This document shows, in pieces, positions 23,849-32,484 of a DNA stretch of 59,033 bases. This stretch comes from an uncultured Acidimicrobiaceae bacterium (GTDB taxonomy: Bacteria > Actinomycetota > Acidimicrobiia > Spongiisociales > UBA5794): positions 1-59,033 of the forward strand of contig CAMYMC010000021.1 in NCBI GenBank assembly GCA_947259365.1. Direction: 5' to 3'. The notes under the pieces are model-generated. The model was given only the letters and a program-made list of their open reading frames with translations, did not search any database and had not been told where the DNA came from. The position numbers and the translations under genes are program-made. The stretch's first letter is position 1; every line of letters starts with the position of its first letter.

Positions 23849-25666
23849 ATGACACCGACAAGAGGAACATCACGCGACGCCGCTGGCGCCGGGCCCGGCC
23901 TCTTCGCGGCCCGGCCCACCCGGCAGGCCGCGGTGGCCGAGCTCGGCCGTGCCGCCCTCACCGGCCTCGACGTCGCCGAGGTGTTCGAACTCGCCGTCGA
24001 CCTTCTTCGCGACAGGCTCGATGTCGACCTCGTCAAGATCCTCCACCAGCCTGGACCCGAGTCGGCGCTCACCCTCGTCACCGGCCGGGGCTGGGACGAG
24101 AGCGTGGAGGCGGGCGAGACGACAGTGCCATGCGATCTCGCCTCCCAAGCCGGATACACGCTGCTGTCCGCGGAGCCGATCATCGTCGGCGACCTCGCGT
24201 CCGAGACGAGGTTCGTCGGACCTGCGTTGCTCGTCGACCACGGGGTGGTGAGCGGCATGAGCGTCGTCATCCCGGATCGGGACGCGCCGTACGGGGTCCT
24301 CGGCGTCCACACGCGCCGCGCCCGGGCGTTCACAGAGGACGATGCCGATTTCATGCGCTCCGTGGCGAACATCGTCGGGGGCGCCGTCCAGAACGCGAGG
24401 AGCATCGCCCGCATCGAGGCGCAGTCGCGCTCGATGGACGAGCGGGTGGGGTTTCAGAAGGCTCTCGCCGAGTGCGCCAGCGCCCTGCTCGCCAGCCGAG
24501 GCAGCGACCGGCTGCGGCACGCCCTCGAGGCGCTGCTCCACGCCACCCAGGCGACGTACGTGTTCGTCGAGCACAACGTCATGGATCCCGACCTCGGCTT
24601 CTGCTCCAAGTTGGTCGCCGAGGTCGAGGGATGGGGCGAGCCGGAGACCGAGGCCGGCGACGACTACTGGGACCTCGTTCCTTGGGACCGCATGCCGATG
24701 TCCCGGGCGCACCTCGAGTGTGGCGAGCCCTTCGTGGTTCGACCGGATGAGCTCGAGGGGCCGGAGTATGAGCAGTATGCGGCCGACCCATATCCGGTGA
24801 AGTCGGAGCTCAACATCCCGATCTTCGTCAACGGGGAGTGGCACGGCCTCATCGGAGTCTCCGACAGCGTCCGCGCACGCGACTGGCCCGCCGACGACAT
24901 CTCGCTGCTCACCACGGCCGCCGCCATGATCGGGGCGTATTGGGAGCGGGATCTCGCCCGGGAGGCCCTGGAGGATCTCGTCCGCTTCAAGGACGACTTC
25001 CTCGCGAGCGTGAGCCACGAGCTGCGGACCCCTCTCACCGCGATGGTCGGGTTCGGGCGGATCCTCCACGACGACGACGGGCTAGGGCCGGAGGAGCGCC
25101 GCGAGTTCCTCGACTCGATCGTGCGTCAGGGCGTCGACCTGACCAACATCGTCAACGATCTCCTCGTCGCGGCGAAGGCGAGCGTGGGCAAGCTCGAGGT
25201 GAGCCGGGTTCCGGTCGGTCTCCGCGCGCAGCTCGCCCAGGTGCTCGAGGACTACGACGAGCGAGAACTGGCGAGGATTGTCACGACGGGCAACGCGCCG
25301 CCGGCCTCCGGTGACCCGGCCCGGATCCGCCAGATCGTGCGGAACCTCGTCTCGAACGCATTGCGGTACGGGGGGAACGCGATTCGCGTCGTGGTCGGCG
25401 AGCGCGAGACGGGGCCCTACATCATCGTCGCCGACGACGGACCGCCGATCCCCGTGGACGATCGCGAGCGGATCTTCGACTCCTACGAGCGTGCGCACCA
25501 CCGGCCCGGGCTGGTCGGATCGCTCGGGTTGGGCCTCGTCATCTCCCGCCAGCTCGCCAGGCTGATGGGCGGAGATGTCGTGTACCGGCACGAGGGCGGC
25601 GAGAGCGTCTTCGAGCTGTCCCTTCTCGCCGCAGGTGGTGATCCGGAGCCGGCCGCGACCGGCTGA
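23849..25666 (+). CDS. GAF-domain sensor histidine kinase (soluble, orphan)
   Basis: A 605-residue kinase without membrane segments. Two GAF domains (about 30-190 and 205-370) are followed by the dimerisation/phospho-acceptor helix with SVSHELRTPLTAMVGF (phosphorylated His390) and a HATPase domain with the N box RQIVRNLVSNALRYGG, the VADDGPP box and LGLGLVISRQLA. It should sense a small ligand or redox state in the cytoplasm and phosphorylate a response regulator, but no regulator gene is nearby. It is divergent from kgd with 81 bp between the starts. Confidence 0.93.
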   Translation: MTPTRGTSRDAAGAGPGLFAARPTRQAAVAELGRAALTGLDVAEVFELAVDLLRDRLDVDLVKILHQPGPESALTLVTGRGWDESVEAGETTVPCDLASQAGYTLLSAEPIIVGDLASETRFVGPALLVDHGVVSGMSVVIPDRDAPYGVLGVHTRRARAFTEDDADFMRSVANIVGGAVQNARSIARIEAQSRSMDERVGFQKALAECASALLASRGSDRLRHALEALLHATQATYVFVEHNVMDPDLGFCSKLVAEVEGWGEPETEAGDDYWDLVPWDRMPMSRAHLECGEPFVVRPDELEGPEYEQYAADPYPVKSELNIPIFVNGEWHGLIGVSDSVRARDWPADDISLLTTAAAMIGAYWERDLAREALEDLVRFKDDFLASVSHELRTPLTAMVGFGRILHDDDGLGPEERREFLDSIVRQGVDLTNIVNDLLVAAKASVGKLEVSRVPVGLRAQLAQVLEDYDERELARIVTTGNAPPASGDPARIRQIVRNLVSNALRYGGNAIRVVVGERETGPYIIVADDGPPIPVDDRERIFDSYERAHHRPGLVGSLGLGLVISRQLARLMGGDVVYRHEGGESVFELSLLAAGGDPEPAATG

Positions 25667-25686
25667 GCCTTCGGGGGCGAATCCCC

Positions 25687-27117
25687 TCAGTCTGCCTTCC
25701 AGATCGCGCCGGTGCGTGCCGGAAGGCCGAGCATCCCCGCGGAGTAGGAAGCCGTTTCCGGGCCCCACAGCAGCGACGGCGCGCCGCCCAGGTCGACCGG
25801 TGCTTCCGCCGGGTGGTGGTTGGCGTTGACGGCCACGTAGAGCGTCTCGTGGTCTGTGGCGCGCTGCATGAGGAAGAGCCCGCCGTCGGCCCACGCGCCG
25901 GTGCCCGCCGATCGCAGGCCGGGGTGTCGGTGGCGGAGGGCGATGAGGTCGCGCCACGTTGCATGCAGCTGGTGGTCCCAGACGCTCTCATCCCACGGGA
26001 ACGACCTGCGGTTGTCCGGGTCGGTGCCCCCCTCGAGGCCGATCTCGGTGCCGTAGAACACACAGGGCGCTCCCGGCATCGACATGAGCAGCAGCGCCGC
26101 GATCCGCAGCGACGACCGGTCTCCTCGCAGGATCGACGCCACCCTGGCCGTGTCGTGAGAGTCGAGCAGCACGAGGTGCGCCGTGGTCGCGTCCCGCGGA
26201 TACGTCGCCTCGAGTTCGCCCAGCCGGCGCGCCATCCAGCCGGCGTCTGCGGGGTGGGTGAACGAGTATGCCGGGTTGTCGAGCTCGAGCTCGGCGGCGA
26301 CGTTGCCGCCGGCGGCGTATGCGAGGATCGCCGTGCCGAGTTGATAATGCATGACGCCGTCGAACCGCTCACCGATCCAGTCGGGTGCGTCGTGCCAGAT
26401 CTCCCCCACGAGGTACGCATCGGGGTTCACCGCACGCACCCGGGCCCGGAACTCCTCCCAGAAGCCCTCGGTGGTGATCTCCTGGGGCACGTCGAGCCTC
26501 CAGCCGTCGATGCCCTGCCGGGTCCAGTGCTCTGCGGCGAGCATGAGGAACTCACGCACCTCGGGGTTCTCGGTGTTGAACTTGGGCAGGGCGTGGAGGT
26601 TCCACCAGGCTTCGTACGTCGGGGGCCTGTCCTCCAGGTACGGGTGGAGCGGGTAGCCGTCGACGTGGAACCAGTCCCGCCACGGTGAGTGCTCGTGGTT
26701 CTCGGCGATGTCGGAGAACTGGAAGAACCCGCGGCTGGCGTGATTGAAGACCCCGTCGAGGATCACCCGGATCCCGCGGTCGTGGCATGCGTCGAGCATG
26801 GCCCGGAAGGCGTCGTCGCCGCCGAGGAGCGGATCGATCCGGAAGTAGTCATGGGTGTGGTAGCGGTGGTTGGACGCCGACTGGAACACCGGGTTGAGGT
26901 AGATGGCGGTGACCCCGAGATCACGCAGGTGGTCGAGGTGCTCGGCGACCCCGGCCAGGTCGCCCCCCTTGTAGCCGTGCCGGCTCGGTGGAGCGTCCCA
27001 CGGCTCGAGGTTCGCCGGCTTGTGGATCCGGGCCGAGACGGCGAAACGGTCCGGGAAGATCTGATAGAACACGGCATCGCGAACCCACGACGGCGGCTGG
27101 TCGAACGGGGTCGCCAT
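25687..27117 (-). CDS. GH13 alpha-amylase family enzyme (neopullulanase/cyclomaltodextrinase-like)
   Basis: A 476-residue cytosolic glycoside hydrolase. Conserved regions are in order: DGVFNHASRGF (region I), GWRLDVPQE with the nucleophile Asp (region II), LVGEIWHDAPDW with the acid/base Glu (region III), and LLDSHDTAR with the third Asp (region IV). The opening VRDAVFYQIFPDRFA and HGYKGGDLAGV resemble neopullulanase and maltogenic amylase, but the N-terminal starch-binding domain of those enzymes is absent, so it is a short form. No signal peptide. ATG 27117 lies 5 nt after the Ddn-like stop, so both probably share one mRNA. Confidence 0.9.
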   Translation of the reverse strand: MATPFDQPPSWVRDAVFYQIFPDRFAVSARIHKPANLEPWDAPPSRHGYKGGDLAGVAEHLDHLRDLGVTAIYLNPVFQSASNHRYHTHDYFRIDPLLGGDDAFRAMLDACHDRGIRVILDGVFNHASRGFFQFSDIAENHEHSPWRDWFHVDGYPLHPYLEDRPPTYEAWWNLHALPKFNTENPEVREFLMLAAEHWTRQGIDGWRLDVPQEITTEGFWEEFRARVRAVNPDAYLVGEIWHDAPDWIGERFDGVMHYQLGTAILAYAAGGNVAAELELDNPAYSFTHPADAGWMARRLGELEATYPRDATTAHLVLLDSHDTARVASILRGDRSSLRIAALLLMSMPGAPCVFYGTEIGLEGGTDPDNRRSFPWDESVWDHQLHATWRDLIALRHRHPGLRSAGTGAWADGGLFLMQRATDHETLYVAVNANHHPAEAPVDLGGAPSLLWGPETASYSAGMLGLPARTGAIWKAD

Positions 27118-27122
27118 GAGCC

Positions 27123-27572
27123 CTACCCGCGCCGGGTCCCGTCGATCTGGAACACGGGGTGCCTGTCGGCCACGGCGAGGAAGTGGGCCTCCGCGGCACC
27201 GCTGCGGGGCACGTCCATGTACGGGCCGACGTAGCGCTTCAGCTTGACGTGGTACTCGGCGAGCACGGGAGCCGCCGCTTCGGGGCTCAGCTCGGTCACC
27301 GTGATCGTCTCGACGATGCCGCCGCGCTCGAGGGTCGCCGTGCCCGACGCTCGCAGGTTGTGGACCCAGCCGACGGCTCCGTAGGGTGCCACGAGCCACC
27401 GCTCTCCCCCGTCGCTGATGAGGGTCACCGGCGTCGATCGGGGGAGGCCCGTCCTGCGGCCGGTCGTCGTGAGGATGTGGGTCCCCGCCGGGCCTTTCCC
27501 CTTGCGGATCTGGCTCGTCGCCATCTTGTTGACGAGACGGCGCACGGTCCCGAGCTTGTACTGCCTGGTCAT
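27123..27572 (-). CDS. Deazaflavin (F420)-dependent nitroreductase family protein
   Basis: A 149-residue split-barrel protein of the Ddn/FDOR family. Diagnostic are TTTGRRTGLPRSTPVTL and WLVAPYGAVGWVHNLRASG, which form the F420-binding surface. These proteins use reduced F420 for reductions, for example of quinones, in actinobacteria. A GGGGAGGC sequence directly precedes the ATG. The gene is immediately upstream of the GH13 enzyme, with no obvious metabolic link. It implies that the organism makes F420. Confidence 0.88.
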   Translation of the reverse strand: MTRQYKLGTVRRLVNKMATSQIRKGKGPAGTHILTTTGRRTGLPRSTPVTLISDGGERWLVAPYGAVGWVHNLRASGTATLERGGIVETITVTELSPEAAAPVLAEYHVKLKRYVGPYMDVPRSGAAEAHFLAVADRHPVFQIDGTRRG

Positions 27573-27634
27573 GCCTCCCCGGCGTCGATGGAGGCGACGA
27601 TACCCATCGTGGCGACGGGACGGGGTGATCGCTG

Positions 27635-27640
27635 TAGCCT
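27635..27640 (+). promoter_or_regulatory. -10 box TAGCCT, leaderless promoter of pheA
   Basis: TAGCCT, 8 nt (GCGCGGCG), then ATG 27649. The box-to-start arrangement is the same as for glgA. Confidence 0.45.
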
Positions 27641-27648
27641 GCGCGGCG

Positions 27649-28470
27649 ATGCGGATCGGCTATCAGGGCGAGGCGTACTCCTACAGCCACCGGGCCGTCG
27701 TCGAGCTCTACCCGGACGAGGAGCCGGTCGGGCTCCACACGTTCGTGGCCTGTTTCGCTGCGCTCCGGGAAGGCGACGTCGACCGGCTCGTCCTCCCTGT
27801 GGAGAACTCGACGACGGGCAGCGTGCTCCCCGTCCTCGATCGGCTGCCGCGCCGCGAGGCCAAGCCGGCGTTCTCGATCATCCGGGAGCACCTCGTCGAG
27901 GTGCGCCATGCCATTCTCGGTGTCCCCGGCGCCACGCTCGAGGGGCTGAGGGCGGTGAAGTCCCATCCCGAGGCGCTCGCCCAGGCCGAGGCGAAGCTGC
28001 TCGCCCTCGGCGTCGAGGAGGTCCCCCGCCACGACACGGCCGGAGCCGTGCGGGAGGTGGCGGCGGCCGCCGACCCGACCGTTGCCGCACTCGCCCCACC
28101 GGAGGCCGCCGGACCCTTCGGTCTCGTCGTGCTCGCCGAGGACGTCCTCGACCGCGACCACAACACGACGCGGTTCGTCGTCATCGCCCCCGGTGACCCG
28201 TCCGTCGACGGCGACGACGACAAGACGACGATCGTGTTCACGACGTCGCACACCCCCGGCGCGCTCGCCCTGGCGCTCACCGAGCTCGGGCTGCGCGGCG
28301 CCAACCTCACCCGCATCGAGTCGCGGCCCAGCGACGAGGCCTGGACGTACCGCTTCTTCGTGGACCTCGAGCACGATCCCGGGCCGGCCGGACTCGCCCG
28401 GGTGATCGAGCCGGCGCCCGCCACGCTCGCCCATCTCCAGGTGCTGGGCAGCTACGTCGCCGCCCGCTGA
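27649..28470 (+). CDS. pheA: Prephenate dehydratase
   Basis: A 273-residue enzyme that converts prephenate to phenylpyruvate in phenylalanine synthesis. The catalytic domain starts directly at the ATG (MRIGYQGEAYSYSHRAV), with VLPVENSTTGSV and the active-site DHNTTRF; a C-terminal ACT domain (GALALALTELGLRGANLT, then IESRPS) would bind phenylalanine for feedback inhibition. There is no chorismate mutase part. The start is fixed by the leaderless promoter and by homology to the domain edge. It is divergent from the Ddn-like gene. Confidence 0.94.
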   Translation: MRIGYQGEAYSYSHRAVVELYPDEEPVGLHTFVACFAALREGDVDRLVLPVENSTTGSVLPVLDRLPRREAKPAFSIIREHLVEVRHAILGVPGATLEGLRAVKSHPEALAQAEAKLLALGVEEVPRHDTAGAVREVAAAADPTVAALAPPEAAGPFGLVVLAEDVLDRDHNTTRFVVIAPGDPSVDGDDDKTTIVFTTSHTPGALALALTELGLRGANLTRIESRPSDEAWTYRFFVDLEHDPGPAGLARVIEPAPATLAHLQVLGSYVAAR

Positions 28471-28533
28471 GGTCCCATTGCCGGGTGAGGCGCGACGCCG
28501 CTGCTACCTTGCCGCGGGACCCGGGAGGAACGA

Positions 28534-29400
28534 GTGGCGACGAGCACGGCGAGCTTCGGAGCCGGCAAGCGCGAGAGCCACGACGCGTCCGCGTTCTACT
28601 CACGCCGCCTCCACGACGCCGCTCCCCACCTCGGGTACGGGGGCCTCGTCGCCGACGCACCGGCCTCGATCGTCGACCGGGTGTACTGCCAGTCGTCCGA
28701 GTCGATGGAGCAGCTGCCAGACGGCACGGTGGCCCTCATGATCACGTCGCCTCCCTACAACGTCGGCAAGGACTACGACGGCGACCTCACGATCGACGAG
28801 TACCTCGGGTTGCTGCACCGCGTCCTCACCGAGACGTACCGGGTGCTCGAAGCCGGCGGCAGGGTGGCGGTCAACGTCGCGAACCTCGGTCGCAAGCCCT
28901 ACCTGCCGCTCAACCACCACGTCGCCGGGATCCTCAGCGACATCGGGTTCCTCCTCCGCGGCGAGATCATCTGGCAGAAGGCCAAGGGTGCCGGGGGCTC
29001 TTGTGCGTGGGGATCTTGGCAGTCGGCGAAGAACCCGACGCTGCGAGACATCCACGAGTACGTCGTCGTCGCGTCCAAGGAGTCGTACCGTCGGGTACGC
29101 AGCGGCGAGGACACGATCTCGAAGGACGACTTTCTCGCCGGAACCGTCTCGATCTGGGAGATCGCCCCCGAATCGGCCCGCCGGGTGGGGCACCCGGCGC
29201 CGTTTCCCGTCGAACTGCCCCGTCGGCTCATCGAGCTCTACAGCTTCGAGGGGGATCTCGTCCTCGACCCGTTCATCGGTGCCGGCTCGACTGCGGTCGC
29301 CGCCATCGAATCGGGGAGGCACTTCGTCGGGTTCGACACCGACCCGGAGTACGTCCGGCTTGCCGAGGAGCGGATCGCCGCCGCCTCCCGCCGCGCGTAG
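28534..29400 (+). CDS. DNA methyltransferase, beta class, solitary
   Basis: A 288-residue SAM-dependent DNA amino-methyltransferase. The catalytic motif IV is TSPPYNVGKDYD (S/TPPY type, N4-cytosine or N6-adenine), and motif I (FxGxG) comes later as DPFIGAGSTAVAAIESGR, giving the beta-class order. The segment between (RKPYLPLNHHV to SKESYRRV) would contain the target recognition part. GTG 28534 has GGGAGGAA at the right distance, and TACCTT (28505-28510) is a possible -10. No restriction enzyme gene is near, so it is probably an orphan epigenetic methylase. Confidence 0.9.
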   Translation: MATSTASFGAGKRESHDASAFYSRRLHDAAPHLGYGGLVADAPASIVDRVYCQSSESMEQLPDGTVALMITSPPYNVGKDYDGDLTIDEYLGLLHRVLTETYRVLEAGGRVAVNVANLGRKPYLPLNHHVAGILSDIGFLLRGEIIWQKAKGAGGSCAWGSWQSAKNPTLRDIHEYVVVASKESYRRVRSGEDTISKDDFLAGTVSIWEIAPESARRVGHPAPFPVELPRRLIELYSFEGDLVLDPFIGAGSTAVAAIESGRHFVGFDTDPEYVRLAEERIAAASRRA

Positions 29401-29403
29401 CCT
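29398..29403 (+). promoter_or_regulatory. -10 box TAGCCT overlapping the methyltransferase stop codon
   Basis: The TAG stop of the methyltransferase is the first half of TAGCCT, which lies 7 nt before GTG 29411. One trinucleotide thus probably serves both as stop codon and promoter element. Confidence 0.4.
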
Positions 29404-29410
29404 CTGCTCG

Positions 29411-30064
29411 GTGAACGGTCCGTCGCAGCCCGCAGATGGCGTCTTTGCGAGGACGATCCTCGACGCCGTGCCCTACCTCGCCGCCGGTCTGGCTGTTTCG
29501 CCGCTCCTGCTGGCGGTGCCGTCGTCGTGGAGCCTCAGCGGCCGCTTCGTCGTCCATCTGTCGCTTCTCGTCGCTCTGGGCCTCGCCGTCTCTTTCCGGC
29601 TCGCCCCCAGGCTCACCCACGGCTTCTTCGCATCGGAGGGCTGGACGCCCTTCCGCGAGACACTCGGGGCCGGGATCGTCCTCACCGTCGTCGTCACCGG
29701 GGTCGTCGGCCTCGTGACGCTGGCGTCCTCTGCGGCGCTCCGCTTCGACCCGTCCCTCCAGTTCCTCCAGCTGCTCTCCGCCCTGGACATCGCCTGGGCG
29801 GCCGCCGCCGTCGCCATCGGGGCGCACCATCGCTGGGGACGCCGCGCCGGCGTCGCCGGAGGTCTCGCGGTCGGCGTCGCCTGCGTCGGCTCGATCTGGA
29901 ACTACCTGCGGGTGGTCGGGTTCACCGAGGCAGGCGGGTGGCTGGTCGACGGCGCTCGACTCGCTGCGCTCGTCATCTCCTTCGACATGGTCGTCGCCGT
30001 CGTCGCGACGCTGGTGTTGCTGGCCGGAGTCCGGACGGCCTCAGCCGACGGCGCAGGCGAGTGA
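29411..30064 (+). CDS. Hypothetical membrane protein, about six helices
   Basis: A 217-residue hydrophobic protein with about six transmembrane helices and few charged residues. No family motif is visible to me. GTG 29411 is chosen because it comes 10 nt after the methyltransferase stop with a leaderless -10 box 7 nt upstream, and the protein begins with a soluble stretch before TM1. The 3' end overlaps the converging DUF547 gene by 24 nt. Confidence 0.7.
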   Translation: MNGPSQPADGVFARTILDAVPYLAAGLAVSPLLLAVPSSWSLSGRFVVHLSLLVALGLAVSFRLAPRLTHGFFASEGWTPFRETLGAGIVLTVVVTGVVGLVTLASSAALRFDPSLQFLQLLSALDIAWAAAAVAIGAHHRWGRRAGVAGGLAVGVACVGSIWNYLRVVGFTEAGGWLVDGARLAALVISFDMVVAVVATLVLLAGVRTASADGAGE

Positions 30065-30826
30065 CCAGTCGTAGGTCTGGAACGTCACCCGAGGCCGGCC
30101 GGAGCGGACCCACGCGGCGACACCCGGATCGAGCCACCCGGCGATGGCGAGGACGAGCCGCTGCTTCGTCGTCGGGATCCACGTCGGCATCCGGTGGGGT
30201 CGAACGAAGTCGGAGCCGTACCACAGCAGGATCCGCGACAGCGACAGCATGTTGGAGGCGCGGTCGACGGCGGCGCCGCCGTTGGAGAGGAAGCCGGCGA
30301 GCTGGTCGTCGAGCTGGTCGTCGAGGTCCCGGCCCCGATACGGCTCGTAGCGCAGGGTCGGGCACGACGCCGACCCGCACACGAGCGCACCGTGGATCCT
30401 GGGATCGCCGAAGCGACGGATCTTGGCGTGTTCGATCTGCTCCAGGGAGAGATGCTCGCCCGCGACCCGGGCCCAGGGTCGGGTGAAGCCACCGGGGACC
30501 CGGAGAACGGTGTCGTCGGCGCGATCGACGGCGTCGGCGGCGAGTCCGAGCGCGCCGGCGTTGTACAGATTGAGCCAGTAGGCGAGGGCCTCGTCGCGGC
30601 CGAGGTCGTCGGGGTCGATGCTCTCCAGGTGGCTCCGGTAGGCGGCAAGGTCGCCGCGGCGGCCGGGGAGCGCGCCGACGCCGCCGGTCTCGAGGTCGTC
30701 GAGGACGACGGCGAGAGCGCCGTGGTCGGCGGAGGCCCCGCCTCGCGCGTTCGGTCGGCGCTTTCGCATGGCGGCGGCCACCGTGAATGCGACCCTGATG
30801 GCGTTCGGCGACGGTGATCCTGCCAT
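30041..30826 (-). CDS. DUF547 domain protein
   Basis: A 261-residue protein recognised as DUF547 by LAYWLNLYNAGALGLAADAV, FTRPWARVAGEHLSLEQIEH, and especially GDPRIHGALVCGSASCPTLR with its two conserved cysteines. DUF547 proteins have a papain-like fold; biochemical function is not established. No convincing signal peptide is seen from ATG 30826, although the N-terminus is basic with a short hydrophobic part. It converges with and overlaps the membrane-protein gene. Confidence 0.85.
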   Translation of the reverse strand: MAGSPSPNAIRVAFTVAAAMRKRRPNARGGASADHGALAVVLDDLETGGVGALPGRRGDLAAYRSHLESIDPDDLGRDEALAYWLNLYNAGALGLAADAVDRADDTVLRVPGGFTRPWARVAGEHLSLEQIEHAKIRRFGDPRIHGALVCGSASCPTLRYEPYRGRDLDDQLDDQLAGFLSNGGAAVDRASNMLSLSRILLWYGSDFVRPHRMPTWIPTTKQRLVLAIAGWLDPGVAAWVRSGRPRVTFQTYDWSLACAVG

Positions 30827-30915
30827 GTGCCACTGCAACCGGCTCGGCCCCGGCGTTGTTCCTCCTCGCCGCCCCGCCCGGTCGACACGACGATGTCGCG
30901 GCCGTCCAGCCGGGG

Positions 30916-32355
30916 TCAGCCGGCCGGCGCCTGCTCGTCCGCATCCGCCGCCGGGGGAGGGCCGTCGATGCCCATGCGCTCGCGGCCGGCCTCGAGCTCC
31001 TCGGCGGGGGTCTTGCCGGTGCGGAGGAAGAGGAACCCGGCGACACCGGCCACCGTCGAGCCGATGAAGATGCCGACCTTCGCCGAATCGGAGAGCAGCT
31101 CGTCGGTGAAGGCCAGCTCGGTGATGAACAGCGACACCGTGAACCCGATGCCGGCGAGGAGGGCGAGACCGACGATCTGCTGCCACCCGGTTCTTCTCGG
31201 CAGCTTCCCGATGCCGGTCCGTACCGCGATCCACGTCGCAGCCGTGATGCCGGCCAGCTTGCCTACCACGAGCCCGAAGGCGACACCGAGCGTGACCGGG
31301 CTCGTGACGACATCGCCGGTGTCGATCTCCGTGAACCGGACCCCGGCGTTGGCCAGCGCGAAGATCGGCACGACGAAGAACGACGACCACGGATGGAGGG
31401 CCCGTTCCAGACGATCCAGCGGGGCCACCGATTCCCTCGCGATCGACGAGAGGGCGAGCGCGCCCTCGTCGACCCGCTCTCTCCGCCGCGGAGCAGCGGC
31501 ATCCATCTCGTAGCGCTCCAGGATCAGCCGGGAGCGCCGGTAGTACTCGTCGTCGGAGTACCACGACCCGACGGGTGTCAGGAAGCCGAGCGCCACGCCG
31601 GCGAGCGTCGCATGCACCCCGGACTCGAAGACGAAGAACCAGACGGCAGTTCCGGCCACGCCGTAGAAGAGGAGGCTGCGGATTCCCGACCGGCTCGCCA
31701 CGTAGATGACGCCGAGCCCGACGATGCCGGCTGCGAGCCACGCCAGCGAGAGATCCGAGGTGTAGAAGATGGCGATGACGGTGATGGCCCCGATGTCGTC
31801 GGCGATGGCGAGTGCGAGGAGGAACAGCTTCGCGCCGAGCGAGACCCGGTTGCCGAGCAGCGACACGACGCCGACCGAGAAGGCGATATCGGTCGCCATC
31901 GGGATTCCCCAGCCCTGGGTCGCCTCGCCGCCGGTCCCGGCCACGAACGCTACATAGATCAGCGCCGGCACGGCCATGCCGCCGAGCGCCGCGATGGCGG
32001 GGAGCGCCGCCCGCTTCGGGTCGCTGAGGTCTCCGACGACGATCTCCCGCTTGATCTCGAGGCCGACGACGAAGAAGAAGATCACCATCAGCGCGTCGTT
32101 GACGATCTCCTTGAGCGCCTCGTCGAAGTGGACCGGACCGATCTCGATGGTGATGTGCGTCTCCCAGAAGTGGTCGTACGACTCACCAAAGGGGGCATTG
32201 GCCCAGATGAGAGCGGCCACCGCGGCGACGAGGAGCACCATCCCCCCCGCTGCCTCGACACGGGTGAAGCGCAGCAGCGGCCGGATGAAGCGGGACGGGA
32301 TCCGTCGATCCGAGTTGACCCACGTGGAGTGGACGATGTCGGACTCTCGAGCCAT
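30916..32355 (-). CDS. nhaA: Na+/H+ antiporter NhaA
   Basis: A 479-residue inner-membrane antiporter that exports sodium in exchange for protons. The paired aspartates of the ion site are in LALAIADDIGAITVIAIFY, and FFFVVGLEIKRE, GWGIPMATDIAFSVGV and SGVHATLAGVALGF are typical NhaA segments. It is longer than E. coli NhaA (388) because of an extended cytoplasmic insert (about residues 290-330) and a charged tail. ATG 32355 is supported by a TAACGT box 7 nt upstream. It is divergent from a second cation exchanger. Confidence 0.95.
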   Translation of the reverse strand: MARESDIVHSTWVNSDRRIPSRFIRPLLRFTRVEAAGGMVLLVAAVAALIWANAPFGESYDHFWETHITIEIGPVHFDEALKEIVNDALMVIFFFVVGLEIKREIVVGDLSDPKRAALPAIAALGGMAVPALIYVAFVAGTGGEATQGWGIPMATDIAFSVGVVSLLGNRVSLGAKLFLLALAIADDIGAITVIAIFYTSDLSLAWLAAGIVGLGVIYVASRSGIRSLLFYGVAGTAVWFFVFESGVHATLAGVALGFLTPVGSWYSDDEYYRRSRLILERYEMDAAAPRRRERVDEGALALSSIARESVAPLDRLERALHPWSSFFVVPIFALANAGVRFTEIDTGDVVTSPVTLGVAFGLVVGKLAGITAATWIAVRTGIGKLPRRTGWQQIVGLALLAGIGFTVSLFITELAFTDELLSDSAKVGIFIGSTVAGVAGFLFLRTGKTPAEELEAGRERMGIDGPPPAADADEQAPAG

Positions 32356-32362
32356 TCCGGTG

Positions 32363-32368
32363 ACGTTA
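32363..32368 (-). promoter_or_regulatory. -10 box TAACGT, leaderless promoter of nhaA
   Basis: TAACGT, 7 nt, then ATG 32355; no ribosome binding site. Confidence 0.45.
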
Positions 32369-32484
32369 GTGTCGGAGGCGGGAGAGCCGGGCTTCGCCAC
32401 GGTGTCGCGCCAGGCGGTGGCTCTCCACTGAAGCGGGTGCGGCGGCGGCGCCGGCCGAGCCGCTCCGACGTCCATGGAGGTTCC

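Noticed and set aside
27418-27648. Longer N-terminus for prephenate dehydratase
   Set aside because: The added residues are antisense to the Ddn-like gene; the enzyme domain begins exactly at ATG 27649, which also has the leaderless promoter.
28534-29400. Restriction-modification system
   Set aside because: Only the methyltransferase is present; no nuclease or specificity gene lies within the flanking regions.
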